DNA from: Cetobacterium ceti
Lineage (GTDB): Bacteria > Fusobacteriota > Fusobacteriia > Fusobacteriales > Fusobacteriaceae
Length of the DNA: 64,000 nucleotides
Assembly: GCF_900167275.1 (NCBI RefSeq)
Contig: NZ_FUWX01000012.1
Span: 41,248 to 105,247, forward strand
Direction of reading: 5' to 3'
The translations under genes and the position numbers were made by a program. This document shows, one piece after another, positions 35,000 to 43,122 of this stretch. A model generated the notes under the pieces. That model was not told the origin of the DNA, ran no database searches, and was given only the letters and a program-made list of their open reading frames with translations. Every line of letters begins with the position of its first letter. Within the stretch, counting starts at the first letter, position 1.

Positions 35000-35008
35000 G
35001 ACTTTCTC

Positions 35009-35419
35009 CTATATAATATCTTTATTTTTTAACAACTCTTCAAGGGTTGTTTCCTCTAAAATCTTAGTCATTGCATTGTCTAATTTACTCCATATGCAAG
35101 ACCCATCACACCCTTCATCTGTACATGTGGTATTCTCATTACAATCTATTACCTTAGATTCCTCATCAAGTATTGTATATAAATTATGAAGAGTTATTTC
35201 CTCTGGTTCTTTAGATAATTTATACCCACCATTAGGTCCTCTTTTTCCTTCTATAATCTTCTCATTTTTCAATTTAAAAAGAATCTGCTCTAAATATTGT
35301 ACTGATATATTTTGCGAATCTGATATCTCCTTTATTCTTACTAATCTTCCCTCTTTACCAGCTTCAGCTATATAACTAAGAGCCTTTATTCCATATCTAA
35401 CTCTTGTACTAATTTTCAT
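35009..35419 (-). CDS. Rrf2-family transcriptional regulator with cysteine cluster
   Basis: A 136-residue winged-helix regulator. MKISTRVRYGIKALSYIA is the Rrf2 N-terminal signature, QYLEQILFKLKNEKII and GPNGGYKLSK complete the wing. Four cysteines, C93, C99, C104 and C108, lie in a loop where IscR and NsrR bind an Fe-S cluster, although the spacing (x5, x4, x3) differs from IscR. It may sense iron-sulfur status, nitric oxide or oxidants; this is inference. The start at 35417-35419 follows AAGGAG; longer frames exist upstream. It overlaps nothing and comes 4 nt after the ruvB stop region. Confidence 0.85.
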   Translation of the reverse strand: MKISTRVRYGIKALSYIAEAGKEGRLVRIKEISDSQNISVQYLEQILFKLKNEKIIEGKRGPNGGYKLSKEPEEITLHNLYTILDEESKVIDCNENTTCTDEGCDGSCIWSKLDNAMTKILEETTLEELLKNKDII

Positions 35420-35423
35420 TCTC

Positions 35424-36413
35424 TTACTCCTTACATTTAAAATGTTCATAGGCTTTTTCTGTAACCATTCTACCTCTACTTGTTCTTTTTATATATCCTA
35501 TTTTTACCAAGTAAGGCTCATATACTTCCTCTATAGTTCTTCTATCTTCACCTAACATAAGAGATAGGGTCTCAACCCCAACAGGTCCTCCACCATAATT
35601 TTCTATAATAGAGGTCAATATATCCCTATCCAAATCATCTAAACCACTAGAATCTACACCTAGTATATTTAAAGCCCTTATGGCAATCTCTCCCGATATA
35701 ATTCCATTACCCTTTATTTCACTATAATCTCTAACCCTTTTTAAAAGTCTGTTAGCTATTCTCGGAGTTCCTCTACTACGTAGGGCTATTTCCCTAGCTC
35801 CACTCTCTTCAACTTCAACTCCTAAAATATGTCCTCCTCTTTTTACTATATCCTCAAGTTCATCCTCTTTATAGTAATCCATTCTGTGAACTACTCCAAA
35901 TCTATCCCTTAAGGGAGAACTTAAAAGTCCAGCTCTTGTAGTAGCACCTATTAGAGTAAAGGGAGGTAGCTCTATTCTTATAGACCTAGCCGAAGGACCT
36001 TTTCCTATTATTATATCTAGTTCCCCATCTTCCATGGCAGGGTAAAGTATCTCCTCTACAGAGGTATTTAATCTATGAATCTCATCTATAAATAAAATAT
36101 CATTTTCCTCTAAAGATGTAAGAATAGCTGCTAAATCTCCTGCCTTATCCAATATAGGCCCAGAAGTAATTTTTAAATTTACTCCCATTTCATTGGCTAT
36201 AACCCCTGCTAAGGTAGTTTTACCAAGTCCTGGTGGTCCATAAAGAAGTACATGGTCTATACAGCTACCTCTTCTTTTGGCAGCCTCTATAAATATTTCC
36301 ATTTTCTCCTTTAGAGATTCTTGACCTATATATTCCCTAAGTCTTTTAGGTCTTAAATTTTTTTGAACATCTATTTCATTTTCATACTCTTCAGTTGCAA
36401 CAACCCTTTCCAT
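35424..36413 (-). CDS. ruvB: Holliday junction branch migration helicase RuvB
   Basis: AAA+ motor that with RuvA drives branch migration. Walker A GPPGLGKT (59-66), Walker B FIDEIHRL, sensor motif [18 protein letters not shown] and the C-terminal winged helix ([22 protein letters not shown]) are complete in 329 residues. ruvA and ruvC are not adjacent. It follows DUF445 by 10 nt. Confidence 0.97.
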   Translation of the reverse strand: MERVVATEEYENEIDVQKNLRPKRLREYIGQESLKEKMEIFIEAAKRRGSCIDHVLLYGPPGLGKTTLAGVIANEMGVNLKITSGPILDKAGDLAAILTSLEENDILFIDEIHRLNTSVEEILYPAMEDGELDIIIGKGPSARSIRIELPPFTLIGATTRAGLLSSPLRDRFGVVHRMDYYKEDELEDIVKRGGHILGVEVEESGAREIALRSRGTPRIANRLLKRVRDYSEIKGNGIISGEIAIRALNILGVDSSGLDDLDRDILTSIIENYGGGPVGVETLSLMLGEDRRTIEEVYEPYLVKIGYIKRTSRGRMVTEKAYEHFKCKE

Positions 36414-36423
36414 CTTTCACCTC

Positions 36424-37026
36424 TTAAAGTATAAAGGTAATTCCAAACTGTACTAAACCTATTAGTCCTCCTAGCACTGCCCCTATAACCTCTATATGTT
36501 TTAATTCTTTTTTTGCCAGAGAAAAAGTTATCTCCTCCAACTGTTCTAGGGAAAAATTGTCCACTCTTTCCACTATAATCTCTTTAAAATCCACTTTTTT
36601 CTCTATAGATGCAAATATCTTTTCTAATATTTCATCTTTATTTTCAAGTATTGTATTTTTTATGGCATCTTTTATTTTATCAACCATAGAATCATTTAAA
36701 AACATAGCTAACATTGGAAATTTTGAAGTTATTTCTGACTTTAACTTTCTACTTAAAATTTCATCTATCATATTTTCTAACTCTGTACCCATTTCAGAAG
36801 TTTTTAATTTTCCAATAATATCATCCATAGATATTAATTCTTTTTGAACTGTTTCAGCTATGGTCATGGCAATTTCATGCCTTCTTTTAGGTATAAGTCC
36901 CTGTATTTTAAATAATCCAAAATTTATTTCCTTATATGGTCTAAATAACATTTTAATGGCAATATAGTTTGTAATCCATCCTATTAATGCCCCTATAATC
37001 ACAATTAAAATCCCTTGTAATAACAT
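36424..37026 (-). CDS. DUF445 family membrane protein (YheB-like)
   Basis: A 200-residue protein with hydrophobic segments at both ends (about 1-22 and 180-200) and a long helical middle that probably forms a coiled coil. GWITNYIAIKMLFRPYKE, the fuller context of which includes IPKRRHEIA, is the family signature near residues 20-55. Function is unknown in all members I know. It is the first gene of the long minus-strand run, behind an extended -10 promoter. Confidence 0.88.
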   Translation of the reverse strand: MLLQGILIVIIGALIGWITNYIAIKMLFRPYKEINFGLFKIQGLIPKRRHEIAMTIAETVQKELISMDDIIGKLKTSEMGTELENMIDEILSRKLKSEITSKFPMLAMFLNDSMVDKIKDAIKNTILENKDEILEKIFASIEKKVDFKEIIVERVDNFSLEQLEEITFSLAKKELKHIEVIGAVLGGLIGLVQFGITFIL

Positions 37027-37075
37027 TTCTAGCTCCCTACTTTACATTCTTTATCTTTTTTATAAGTTATTATCT

Positions 37076-37084
37076 ATTATATCA
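37076..37084 (-). promoter_or_regulatory. Extended -10 promoter of the DUF445-ruvB operon
   Basis: On the minus strand TGA-TATAAT (37076-37084) lies 50 nt upstream of the DUF445 start. A weak TTTTCA-type -35 is present at about 17 bp. The same TGATATAAT element precedes mutS2. Confidence 0.6.
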
Positions 37085-37120
37085 TTTTACATATCTTTTG
37101 AAAAGGCTTTTATCTCCACT

Positions 37121-37145
37121 AAAAAAGGAGGGATTATCTCCCTCC
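37121..37145 (-). terminator. Terminator of the ptsI-ptsH-ispH-rpsA operon
   Basis: On the minus strand GGAGGGA pairs with TCCCTCC (7 bp, 5-nt loop), followed by six U residues. It lies 15 nt after the rpsA stop. Confidence 0.9.
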
Positions 37146-37159
37146 TCCCTTTATTTTCC

Positions 37160-38767
37160 TTACTTTTCGCTAGATGATACTCCATATTTTGCAAGAAGTT
37201 CAGCTTGTTCCTGTTTTTCCTTGTCAAATTGTAATTTCTTAGCAGATAATTTAATTCTTTCTTTTTTAGAATCAATTTCAATTATTTCAGCTTCAATCAT
37301 ATCTCCTGGAGTAAATTTATCTTGTAAGTTTTTGATTATTTCTCTAGAAGCCATTTGACTAGGGATAAATCCATCTACACCTGGTTCTAATTTAATAAAT
37401 AATCCAAAATCTTGAATATTTTTTATCTCTTTTGTAACTACATCTCCAACTGAATATTTTTCAGCTGCAAGTTCCCAAGGACTTCTAGTTAAATCTTTAA
37501 TACTTCCCTTTAACTTTTGCTCATCTAAGTTAAGTTCAATAACTTTAAATTCAACTTCATCCCCTATTTTGTATTTTTTATTTCCTGTCCAAGCGAAATC
37601 AGAGTTATGAATAAATACATCTACTCCCTCTTCTACTTTTACAAAAATACCAAATGGTTTAGTTTCTACAACTTTTCCAGTTAAAACTGTTCCTATAGAA
37701 TATCTGTCATTGGCATCATCCCATGGATTTTTAGATAACTGTTTAATTCCTAATTTTAATTTTCTTTCATTAGGTTCAAACTCAGTAATTTTAACTGTTA
37801 CTTCATCTCCAACCTTAACGTATTCATTCATATTTACTTTCTTTTTATTCCATGCAAAGTCTGAAATATGTATTAATCCCTCTACACCATCTAATAACTC
37901 AATAAATGCTCCGTATTGCACTAATTTTGTTACTTTTCCTGGAATTTCATCTCCAATTGCAAATGTTTCACTTGCAATATCCCAAGGATTTCTTACTAAA
38001 GCCTTCATAGAAAGCTTAATATTTCTTCTTTTAGGATCAATTTCAATAATCTCTCCCTTAATAACTTCTCCTACTTTAAACATAGATTTTAAGTTTTCTG
38101 TTTTTTTCCAAGAAACTTCTGAAATATGTACAAATCCCTTAAGGTTTCCAATTTTAGTAACTAGACCAAAATCTAAAATTTCAGTTACAACAGCTTCAAC
38201 TACATCTCCTAATTTAAGAGTTTCTAATTCAGCCATCTCTCTCATATTTACAACATCTCTTCTAGAGAATAGTATTTTTTTCTTATCTTTTATCTCTTTA
38301 ACTAAAACTTCTACCTCTGTTCCTACAAAGTTTTCTCCCTCTTTTAAAGGAATTTCTGATAGTGAGTTAGGTAAGAAACCATCTTGGTGATATACCTCTA
38401 CTATATATCCACCATTTATTTTCTTAGTGATTTTTCCTGTTACTATTGTTTTATTTTCTAAAGCAGTTTTTAATTTTTCAAATCCCTCTTCAGCTTCTAC
38501 TCTTTTTCTTGAACCGATTAAAATCTCCTCATCCATATCTTCACCTACAATAAATACCTCTACAGTATCTCCTTCATTGTAGTTTCTTAATTCATCAGAT
38601 TTAACTCTAACTGTCATAGGTTCTCCAGCCTCTAAATAAGCAAAAGTTCTATCCATTGAAGCAATAGTCCCTGTTACTTTTTTTCTCGGTTTAAGCTCCT
38701 CATTAACTGGCATATACTCGTTTAATAGAGCTTCAAAATCATCATTTTGGTAATCAAAGTTAGACAT
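37160..38767 (-). CDS. rpsA: 30S ribosomal protein S1-like protein with six S1 domains
   Basis: RNA-binding S1 protein of 535 residues. Six S1 OB-fold domains can be followed at about 27-85, 103-165, 185-255, 270-340, 357-425 and 440-515; domains 3-6 carry the typical FVHISEVSW, LIHISDFAW, FIHNSDFAW motifs. The N-terminal domain is the most divergent. It would help initiate translation or stabilise mRNA. Its start overlaps the ispH stop as TAATG, with an AAGGGGG ribosome site inside ispH. In some Clostridia and fusobacteria the two are one fused protein; here they are separate. Confidence 0.92.
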   Translation of the reverse strand: MSNFDYQNDDFEALLNEYMPVNEELKPRKKVTGTIASMDRTFAYLEAGEPMTVRVKSDELRNYNEGDTVEVFIVGEDMDEEILIGSRKRVEAEEGFEKLKTALENKTIVTGKITKKINGGYIVEVYHQDGFLPNSLSEIPLKEGENFVGTEVEVLVKEIKDKKKILFSRRDVVNMREMAELETLKLGDVVEAVVTEILDFGLVTKIGNLKGFVHISEVSWKKTENLKSMFKVGEVIKGEIIEIDPKRRNIKLSMKALVRNPWDIASETFAIGDEIPGKVTKLVQYGAFIELLDGVEGLIHISDFAWNKKKVNMNEYVKVGDEVTVKITEFEPNERKLKLGIKQLSKNPWDDANDRYSIGTVLTGKVVETKPFGIFVKVEEGVDVFIHNSDFAWTGNKKYKIGDEVEFKVIELNLDEQKLKGSIKDLTRSPWELAAEKYSVGDVVTKEIKNIQDFGLFIKLEPGVDGFIPSQMASREIIKNLQDKFTPGDMIEAEIIEIDSKKERIKLSAKKLQFDKEKQEQAELLAKYGVSSSEK

Positions 38768-39630
38768 TAAAAGTTCCCCCTTATCTTATTTTCAATATTT
38801 ATTATTATATCTTCAGGTGTTGATGCTCCAGCTGTAATTCCAACCACATCATCACTTTTTATCCAAGATAAATCTAGTTCACTTTCATCTTGAATTAAAT
38901 AACTTCTATTATTGTGTTTCTTTGATATTTCAAATAGTTTTTTACTATTTGAACTATTTTTATCTCCAACTATTATAACTAGGTTAACTTCCTTTGCAAG
39001 TTCCTCTGCGGCCTTTTGCCTTTCATAAGTCGCCCCACATATTCTATCAAAAATTTCAATATTAGGATAATTTTTTTCTAAATATTTTTTTATCTCTTGA
39101 AATTTATCCTTATTGTAAGTTGTCTGAGTTAAAAGAGAATATTTTTTATTTTTATCTATTTGAGAACTTTCCTCTAATTCCTCTAAATCTTTAAAAATTA
39201 GCACATGGTCTCCAAAAGATATTATACCCTTTACCTCTGGATGTTCCTTGTCCCCAATAAAAATTATTCCATTTCCCTTTTTTTCCTCTTCAAGTAAAAT
39301 GTCTCTTATTTTAGTTACAAAAACACAGGCTGCATCATATATGATAACCTCTCTAGACTTTAAAATATCATAGATTTTATTTGTTGTTCCATGGGCACGA
39401 ACTACTACTATATCACCCTTTTCTAGAGAATCTTTCCCTGTTAAAAGTTCCTCCTCTGTGACCATATTAAACCCAAGATCTTCCATAGATTTAACAACAT
39501 TTTTATTGTGAACAACCATTCCTAAAATATACTTTTTCCCACTTTCACTTTCAGAGACCCTATGACATGTTCTTATAGCCCCTCTAACTCCAAAGCAAAA
39601 ACCCATTTTCTTCGCTCTTTTTATTTCCAT
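38767..39630 (-). CDS. ispH: 4-hydroxy-3-methylbut-2-enyl diphosphate reductase
   Basis: Last enzyme of the MEP pathway, making IPP and DMAPP; a 4Fe-4S protein. Cluster cysteines are C12 (GFCFGVRGAIR), C102 (DAACVFVTK) and C198 (DRICGATYERQ). HPE at H130 in GDKEHPEVKG is the substrate-binding histidine. At 287 residues it is a normal stand-alone IspH. It overlaps rpsA by 1 nt and follows ptsH by 5 nt. It shares no operon with dxs or ispD. Confidence 0.96.
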   Translation of the reverse strand: MEIKRAKKMGFCFGVRGAIRTCHRVSESESGKKYILGMVVHNKNVVKSMEDLGFNMVTEEELLTGKDSLEKGDIVVVRAHGTTNKIYDILKSREVIIYDAACVFVTKIRDILLEEEKKGNGIIFIGDKEHPEVKGIISFGDHVLIFKDLEELEESSQIDKNKKYSLLTQTTYNKDKFQEIKKYLEKNYPNIEIFDRICGATYERQKAAEELAKEVNLVIIVGDKNSSNSKKLFEISKKHNNRSYLIQDESELDLSWIKSDDVVGITAGASTPEDIIINIENKIRGNF

Positions 39631-39635
39631 GGTTT

Positions 39636-39905
39636 CTACTCCTCGTTAAATTTTTTTACTTCTATTAGATTTCTTAAATCCTCTAACATAGCCTCCTCAT
39701 CGTGACCATCTCCCTCTAATATTAGAGTTCTTCCCTGTTCAGCGGCTAAAAGCATAAGACCCATTATACTCTTTCCATTTACTTCCTCATCATCACAAAT
39801 CACATTTAAATCTGAGTCATATTTAGATGCAGTTTCTACAAATAATGATGAGGGTCTTGCATGTAACCCCGCTTTATTTTTTATCTCAACCTCAATCTTT
39901 TTCAT
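39636..39905 (-). CDS. ptsH: Phosphocarrier protein HPr
   Basis: General phosphocarrier of the sugar phosphotransferase system. The 89-residue protein has the active His15 in GLHARPS and Ser46 in NGKSIMGLMLLAA, the site phosphorylated by HPr kinase in Firmicutes-type regulation. It is 10 nt after ptsI. No hprK is in the window, so use of Ser46 is inferred. Confidence 0.97.
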   Translation of the reverse strand: MKKIEVEIKNKAGLHARPSSLFVETASKYDSDLNVICDDEEVNGKSIMGLMLLAAEQGRTLILEGDGHDEEAMLEDLRNLIEVKKFNEE

Positions 39906-39915
39906 TTTCCACTCC

Positions 39916-41646
39916 TTATAAATTATTTAGATATTCTTCTAAAATTTCCCTTACTTCCTTTGCACTTCTACACTGAAGTATTGGTTCTCTTAATTTTTCA
40001 AGTTCCTTGTAATTTACTTTTCTTATTAAACTTCTAAGTTTTGGTACAGAGGATGGAATCATACTTAAATATTTTATTCCCATGGCTATAAGGGCTAGGG
40101 CTGAAACCTCTTCCCCTGCCATTTCTCCACATACAGAAACTTTTTTATTGTATTTTTCTCCAGCTTCAGCTACCATTCTAATAGCCTTTAATACAGCAGG
40201 ATTTAGTGAATTATATATATCATGGACAGATTCAGCAAATCTATCTGTAGCTAAAACATATTGAGTTAAATCATTGGTTCCTATGGAAAAGAAATCAACT
40301 TCCTTTGCAAAGGTATCTGCTATAAGTACCACAGAGGGAACCTCTATCATAATTCCAGTTTCAATATCTTCTTTAAAGGGAACACCCTCTATAGATAGCT
40401 CTAATTTACACTCTTCAACTACTTTTTTTGCCTCTTGAAGCTCTCTTATATTACTTACCATAGGGTGCATCATTTTTATATTTTTCCCATATGCCGCACG
40501 GAGTATGGCCTTTATTTGAGTTTTAAATATCTCCCTATTACTTAGGGTAAACCTAAGACCTCTACATCCTAGAGATGGGTTTTCTTCAGGTTCCATTGTG
40601 TAATAAGGCAAACTTTTATCTGCCCCTATATCCAATGTTCTTATAACCATGGGTTTTTCCAATCCAAACTCCTCAGATATATTCCCATAGATTTTTGTTT
40701 GTTTATCCTGAGATGGAAATTCATCATTTTCCATGTATATAAGCTCTGTTCTTAAAAGACCTATCCCCTCAGGTTTTTTTCTATTGATTTCTGTTATATC
40801 TAACCTTCCACCAATATTTATATATAAATTTATTTTTTCTCCATCTAAAGTTACACTTGGCAAATCTATTGTTTTTTCTATTTCTAATTTTTTCTCTTCA
40901 AACTCTCTTTTTCTTTTTTCATACTCTAAAAGAGTTTTCTCATCTGGATCTGTTATTACCTTAGGAACCTTTGCCACAGTATCTAAGATTATCCTCTCTC
41001 CCCAATTGACAGAGAATATATTTTTTCCTCCCATAAGAGTTGGTATTTCCATAGCCCTTGCAAGTATTGCAATGTGAGAAGTTTCCCCTGCATATTCTAA
41101 AATAATTCCAGCTAATTTAATTCCACTGTAATAAATTTTTAATAATTCAGAGGGAAATATTTCCTTGGCTATTAAAATTTTACCATCTAACTCCCTATAG
41201 GTTGTGCTCATAAATACCAAGTTATAAATTATTCTTTCACTTATATCCTTAATATCTAAGGCTCTTTGTTTATATATAGGGTCATATAGACTTTCAAACA
41301 TAGCAATATATTTATCTGCTACCTTACGAACTATATACTCTACATTTTTCTTCTCTTTTTTTATCCCCTTTTTTATGTCTGACATAAATTGAGGATCCTC
41401 TAAAAGCATCTTATGAACCACTAAAATCTGTAGTTCCTCTTTTTTTATTCTACCCTTTAAACTTTCCTTTAAGTGCTTTATCTCTAGTTTTGAGGCTTCT
41501 ATGGCATCTCTTAACCTTTCTATCTCTCCATCTAAAGAATTTTCTCCAATATCATAACACTTAATCTCTACATTTTTTTTATTTTCTATATAGGGTTTGC
41601 CTATGACAATTCCCTGATATATCCCTTTCCCTTCCACTGTTTCCAT
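39916..41646 (-). CDS. ptsI: Phosphoenolpyruvate-protein phosphotransferase (Enzyme I)
   Basis: Starts the PTS phosphate relay by taking phosphate from PEP and passing it to HPr. The phosphohistidine is H191 in YAGETSHIAILAR, a variant of the usual GGRTSHTAI. The PEP-binding barrel has GIGLLRTELIYM, ADKSLPYY, SLGCRGLRF and FFSIGTNDLTQY, plus SVCGEMAG near the C-terminus. The ATG at 41644-41646 (576 residues) is chosen, 8 nt from AAGGGAG, over a TTG seven codons earlier. Head of the ptsI-ptsH-ispH-rpsA unit. Confidence 0.96.
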   Translation of the reverse strand: METVEGKGIYQGIVIGKPYIENKKNVEIKCYDIGENSLDGEIERLRDAIEASKLEIKHLKESLKGRIKKEELQILVVHKMLLEDPQFMSDIKKGIKKEKKNVEYIVRKVADKYIAMFESLYDPIYKQRALDIKDISERIIYNLVFMSTTYRELDGKILIAKEIFPSELLKIYYSGIKLAGIILEYAGETSHIAILARAMEIPTLMGGKNIFSVNWGERIILDTVAKVPKVITDPDEKTLLEYEKRKREFEEKKLEIEKTIDLPSVTLDGEKINLYINIGGRLDITEINRKKPEGIGLLRTELIYMENDEFPSQDKQTKIYGNISEEFGLEKPMVIRTLDIGADKSLPYYTMEPEENPSLGCRGLRFTLSNREIFKTQIKAILRAAYGKNIKMMHPMVSNIRELQEAKKVVEECKLELSIEGVPFKEDIETGIMIEVPSVVLIADTFAKEVDFFSIGTNDLTQYVLATDRFAESVHDIYNSLNPAVLKAIRMVAEAGEKYNKKVSVCGEMAGEEVSALALIAMGIKYLSMIPSSVPKLRSLIRKVNYKELEKLREPILQCRSAKEVREILEEYLNNL

Positions 41647-41685
41647 TCCAACCACTCCCTTTATCAATTAGTGGACTTCTTAAAA

Positions 41686-41714
41686 ATTATATCTTATTTT
41701 AAATCTTTTTTCAA
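41686..41714 (-). promoter_or_regulatory. Promoter of ptsI
   Basis: On the minus strand TTGAAA (41709-41714), 17-bp spacer and perfect TATAAT (41686-41691), about 40 nt upstream of the ptsI ATG. Confidence 0.8.
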
Positions 41715-41731
41715 TGAAAAGGCTATATTAC

Positions 41732-41762
41732 AAAAAATAAAAAAAACAGCTTTTCAGCTGTT
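41732..41762 (-). terminator. Terminator of the tRNA cluster
   Basis: On the minus strand AACAGCT pairs with AGCTGTT (7 bp, TTTC/GAAA-type loop) and is followed by a U-rich tract (two runs of six). It follows tRNA-Cys by about 14 nt. Confidence 0.85.
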
Positions 41763-41775
41763 ATAATTCTTAAAT

Positions 41776-41850
41776 TGGAGGCGACGACCAGATTTGAACT
41801 GGTGAATAGAGATTTTGCAGACCTCTGCCTTACCACTTGGCGACGTCGCC
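41776..41850 (-). tRNA. tRNA-Cys (GCA)
   Basis: 75 nt with encoded CCA. Acceptor GGCGACG/CGTCGCC, T-loop TTCAAAT and anticodon loop CTGCAAA give anticodon GCA. The discriminator is U, as expected for Cys. Last gene of a four-tRNA unit. Confidence 0.97.
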
Positions 41851-41866
41851 TTCTATAAAGTTTAAA

Positions 41867-41942
41867 TGGTGCTCGGAGGCGGAATCGAACCACCGACACG
41901 GGGATTTTCAGTCCCCTGCTCTACCGACTGAGCTATCCGAGC
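41867..41942 (-). tRNA. tRNA-Phe (GAA)
   Basis: 76 nt with encoded CCA. Acceptor GCTCGGA/TCCGAGC and anticodon loop CTGAAAA give anticodon GAA. D-loop and T-loop sequences are standard. Confidence 0.97.
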
Positions 41943-41949
41943 TTCCTAA

Positions 41950-42026
41950 TGGCGGGAGTGACGAGTCTCGAACTCGCGACCTCATGCGTGACAGGCATGC
42001 GCTCTAACCAACTGAGCTACACCCCC
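41950..42026 (-). tRNA. tRNA-Asp (GTC)
   Basis: 77 nt with encoded CCA. Acceptor GGGGGTG, anticodon loop CTGTCAC giving GTC, and G discriminator, as expected for Asp. The acceptor has mismatched or G-U pairs with CACTCCC but the cloverleaf is intact. Confidence 0.96.
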
Positions 42027-42029
42027 ATA

Positions 42030-42105
42030 TGGTGGAAACAACAGGACTTGAACCTGTGACCCCCTGCTTGTAAGGCAGGTGCTCTCCCAACTGAGCTATG
42101 CTTCC
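42030..42105 (-). tRNA. tRNA-Val (TAC)
   Basis: 76 nt with encoded CCA. Acceptor GGAAGCA against TGTTTCC, anticodon loop CTTACAA giving TAC, A discriminator. First gene of the Val-Asp-Phe-Cys unit. Confidence 0.97.
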
Positions 42106-42121
42106 TCTCGAAGACAAGATT

Positions 42122-42150
42122 AGTATATCGCATTTTTCAAAATAATGCAA
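42122..42150 (-). promoter_or_regulatory. Promoter of the tRNA cluster
   Basis: On the minus strand TTGCAT (42145-42150), 17-bp spacer and TATACT (42122-42127), about 17 nt upstream of tRNA-Val. Confidence 0.75.
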
Positions 42151-42182
42151 CTACTTTTTTTTATTTTTTTAAAAAAATTTTT

Positions 42183-42202
42183 ATGGCCTTCTAAAAGGCC
42201 AT
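42183..42202 (-). terminator. Probable terminator of mutS2-to-holB operon
   Basis: ATGGCCTT and AAGGCCAT form an 8-bp stem with a CTAA-type loop just after the holB stop. On the minus strand it is followed by AAAAA then seven T, so the U-run is slightly displaced. Confidence 0.65.
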
Positions 42203-42204
42203 AA

Positions 42205-43122
42205 TTAATCCTTTACAAAGAATGTTATAAGGAGATTTTTTATATTAATAGGATATCTTTGAAGGCCTTTTAAAATTAAAAAGTCCTCCATTTTTTCTGG
42301 ACACTTTAAAAGTTCTATGGAGTAGGCTATTATCTCTTTTATAAAGTTTCTGTCTCCCCCTCCTCTTAAAATTTCATCACAGAAAAACATTCTATCTATT
42401 TTATCTATATATTTTCTATTTTTAACAAAATCTCTTATGGCCTTATATACATTTATCTTATATTTAAATTCCCCTGTGGAAATATATTTTTTGATATTTT
42501 CCCCTATGGTTTCATAGGAAAGAGGTTCTTTTAAATATTTTTCATTGGAGATTTCTAAATACTTTTCTATTTCAATGGCTCTTCCTAGAAAAAATTTATA
42601 CTCCTCTTCATTTATATTTAAATCCTCAGGTTTTTGTTTGTTTATAGGTAAAATTATACTTCTTGATTTTATAGTTCCCAATAGATTTAAAGAATTACTG
42701 AGCATTATAAAAAATGTCCCATCCTTAGGTTCCTCTATAATCTTTAAAAGCCCATTACTAGCTTCTTTTTTCATTTTATCTATATCTTTTATGATAAATA
42801 CCTTTTTCCCACCCTCATAGGATGTGGTAGAGGCCTCATATATCATTTTTCTAACCTGATCTATTTTAACTCCATTGGGATCCTCTATTATATCTAGATC
42901 TCCATGGGTTAAATGATCTATCCTTTTACACGTTTCACAGGTTCCACAAAAATCATTTTCCATATTTTCACAGTTCAATCCCTTGGCAAGGGCAAGGGCA
43001 AACCTCATTTGAAGTTCCCTGTCCTCCCCATAGAATAAATATGTTCCTGATTTTCTATTATAAGATAATTCCCTTTGTAAAAAGCTCTTAGCTTCCTCAT
43101 TAGAAACAATATCTCTAAACAT
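42205..43122 (-). CDS. holB: DNA polymerase III delta' subunit (HolB-like)
   Basis: Clamp-loader subunit of 305 residues. An AAA+ fold with a degenerate P-loop, a four-cysteine zinc module (CENMENDFCGTCETC, about 50-64), and VKIDQVRKMIYEAS then KVFIIKDIDKMKKEASNGLL and EEPKDGTFFIML are typical of delta'. It overlaps the mreB stop by 1 nt. Last gene of its operon. In other genomes holB neighbours tmk; not here. Confidence 0.92.
   Translation of the reverse strand: MFRDIVSNEEAKSFLQRELSYNRKSGTYLFYGEDRELQMRFALALAKGLNCENMENDFCGTCETCKRIDHLTHGDLDIIEDPNGVKIDQVRKMIYEASTTSYEGGKKVFIIKDIDKMKKEASNGLLKIIEEPKDGTFFIMLSNSLNLLGTIKSRSIILPINKQKPEDLNINEEEYKFFLGRAIEIEKYLEISNEKYLKEPLSYETIGENIKKYISTGEFKYKINVYKAIRDFVKNRKYIDKIDRMFFCDEILRGGGDRNFIKEIIAYSIELLKCPEKMEDFLILKGLQRYPINIKNLLITFFVKD

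Noticed and set aside
37087..37281. Small minus-strand frame overlapping the end of rpsA
   Set aside because: It overlaps rpsA and the terminator hairpin in another frame and has no ribosome site.
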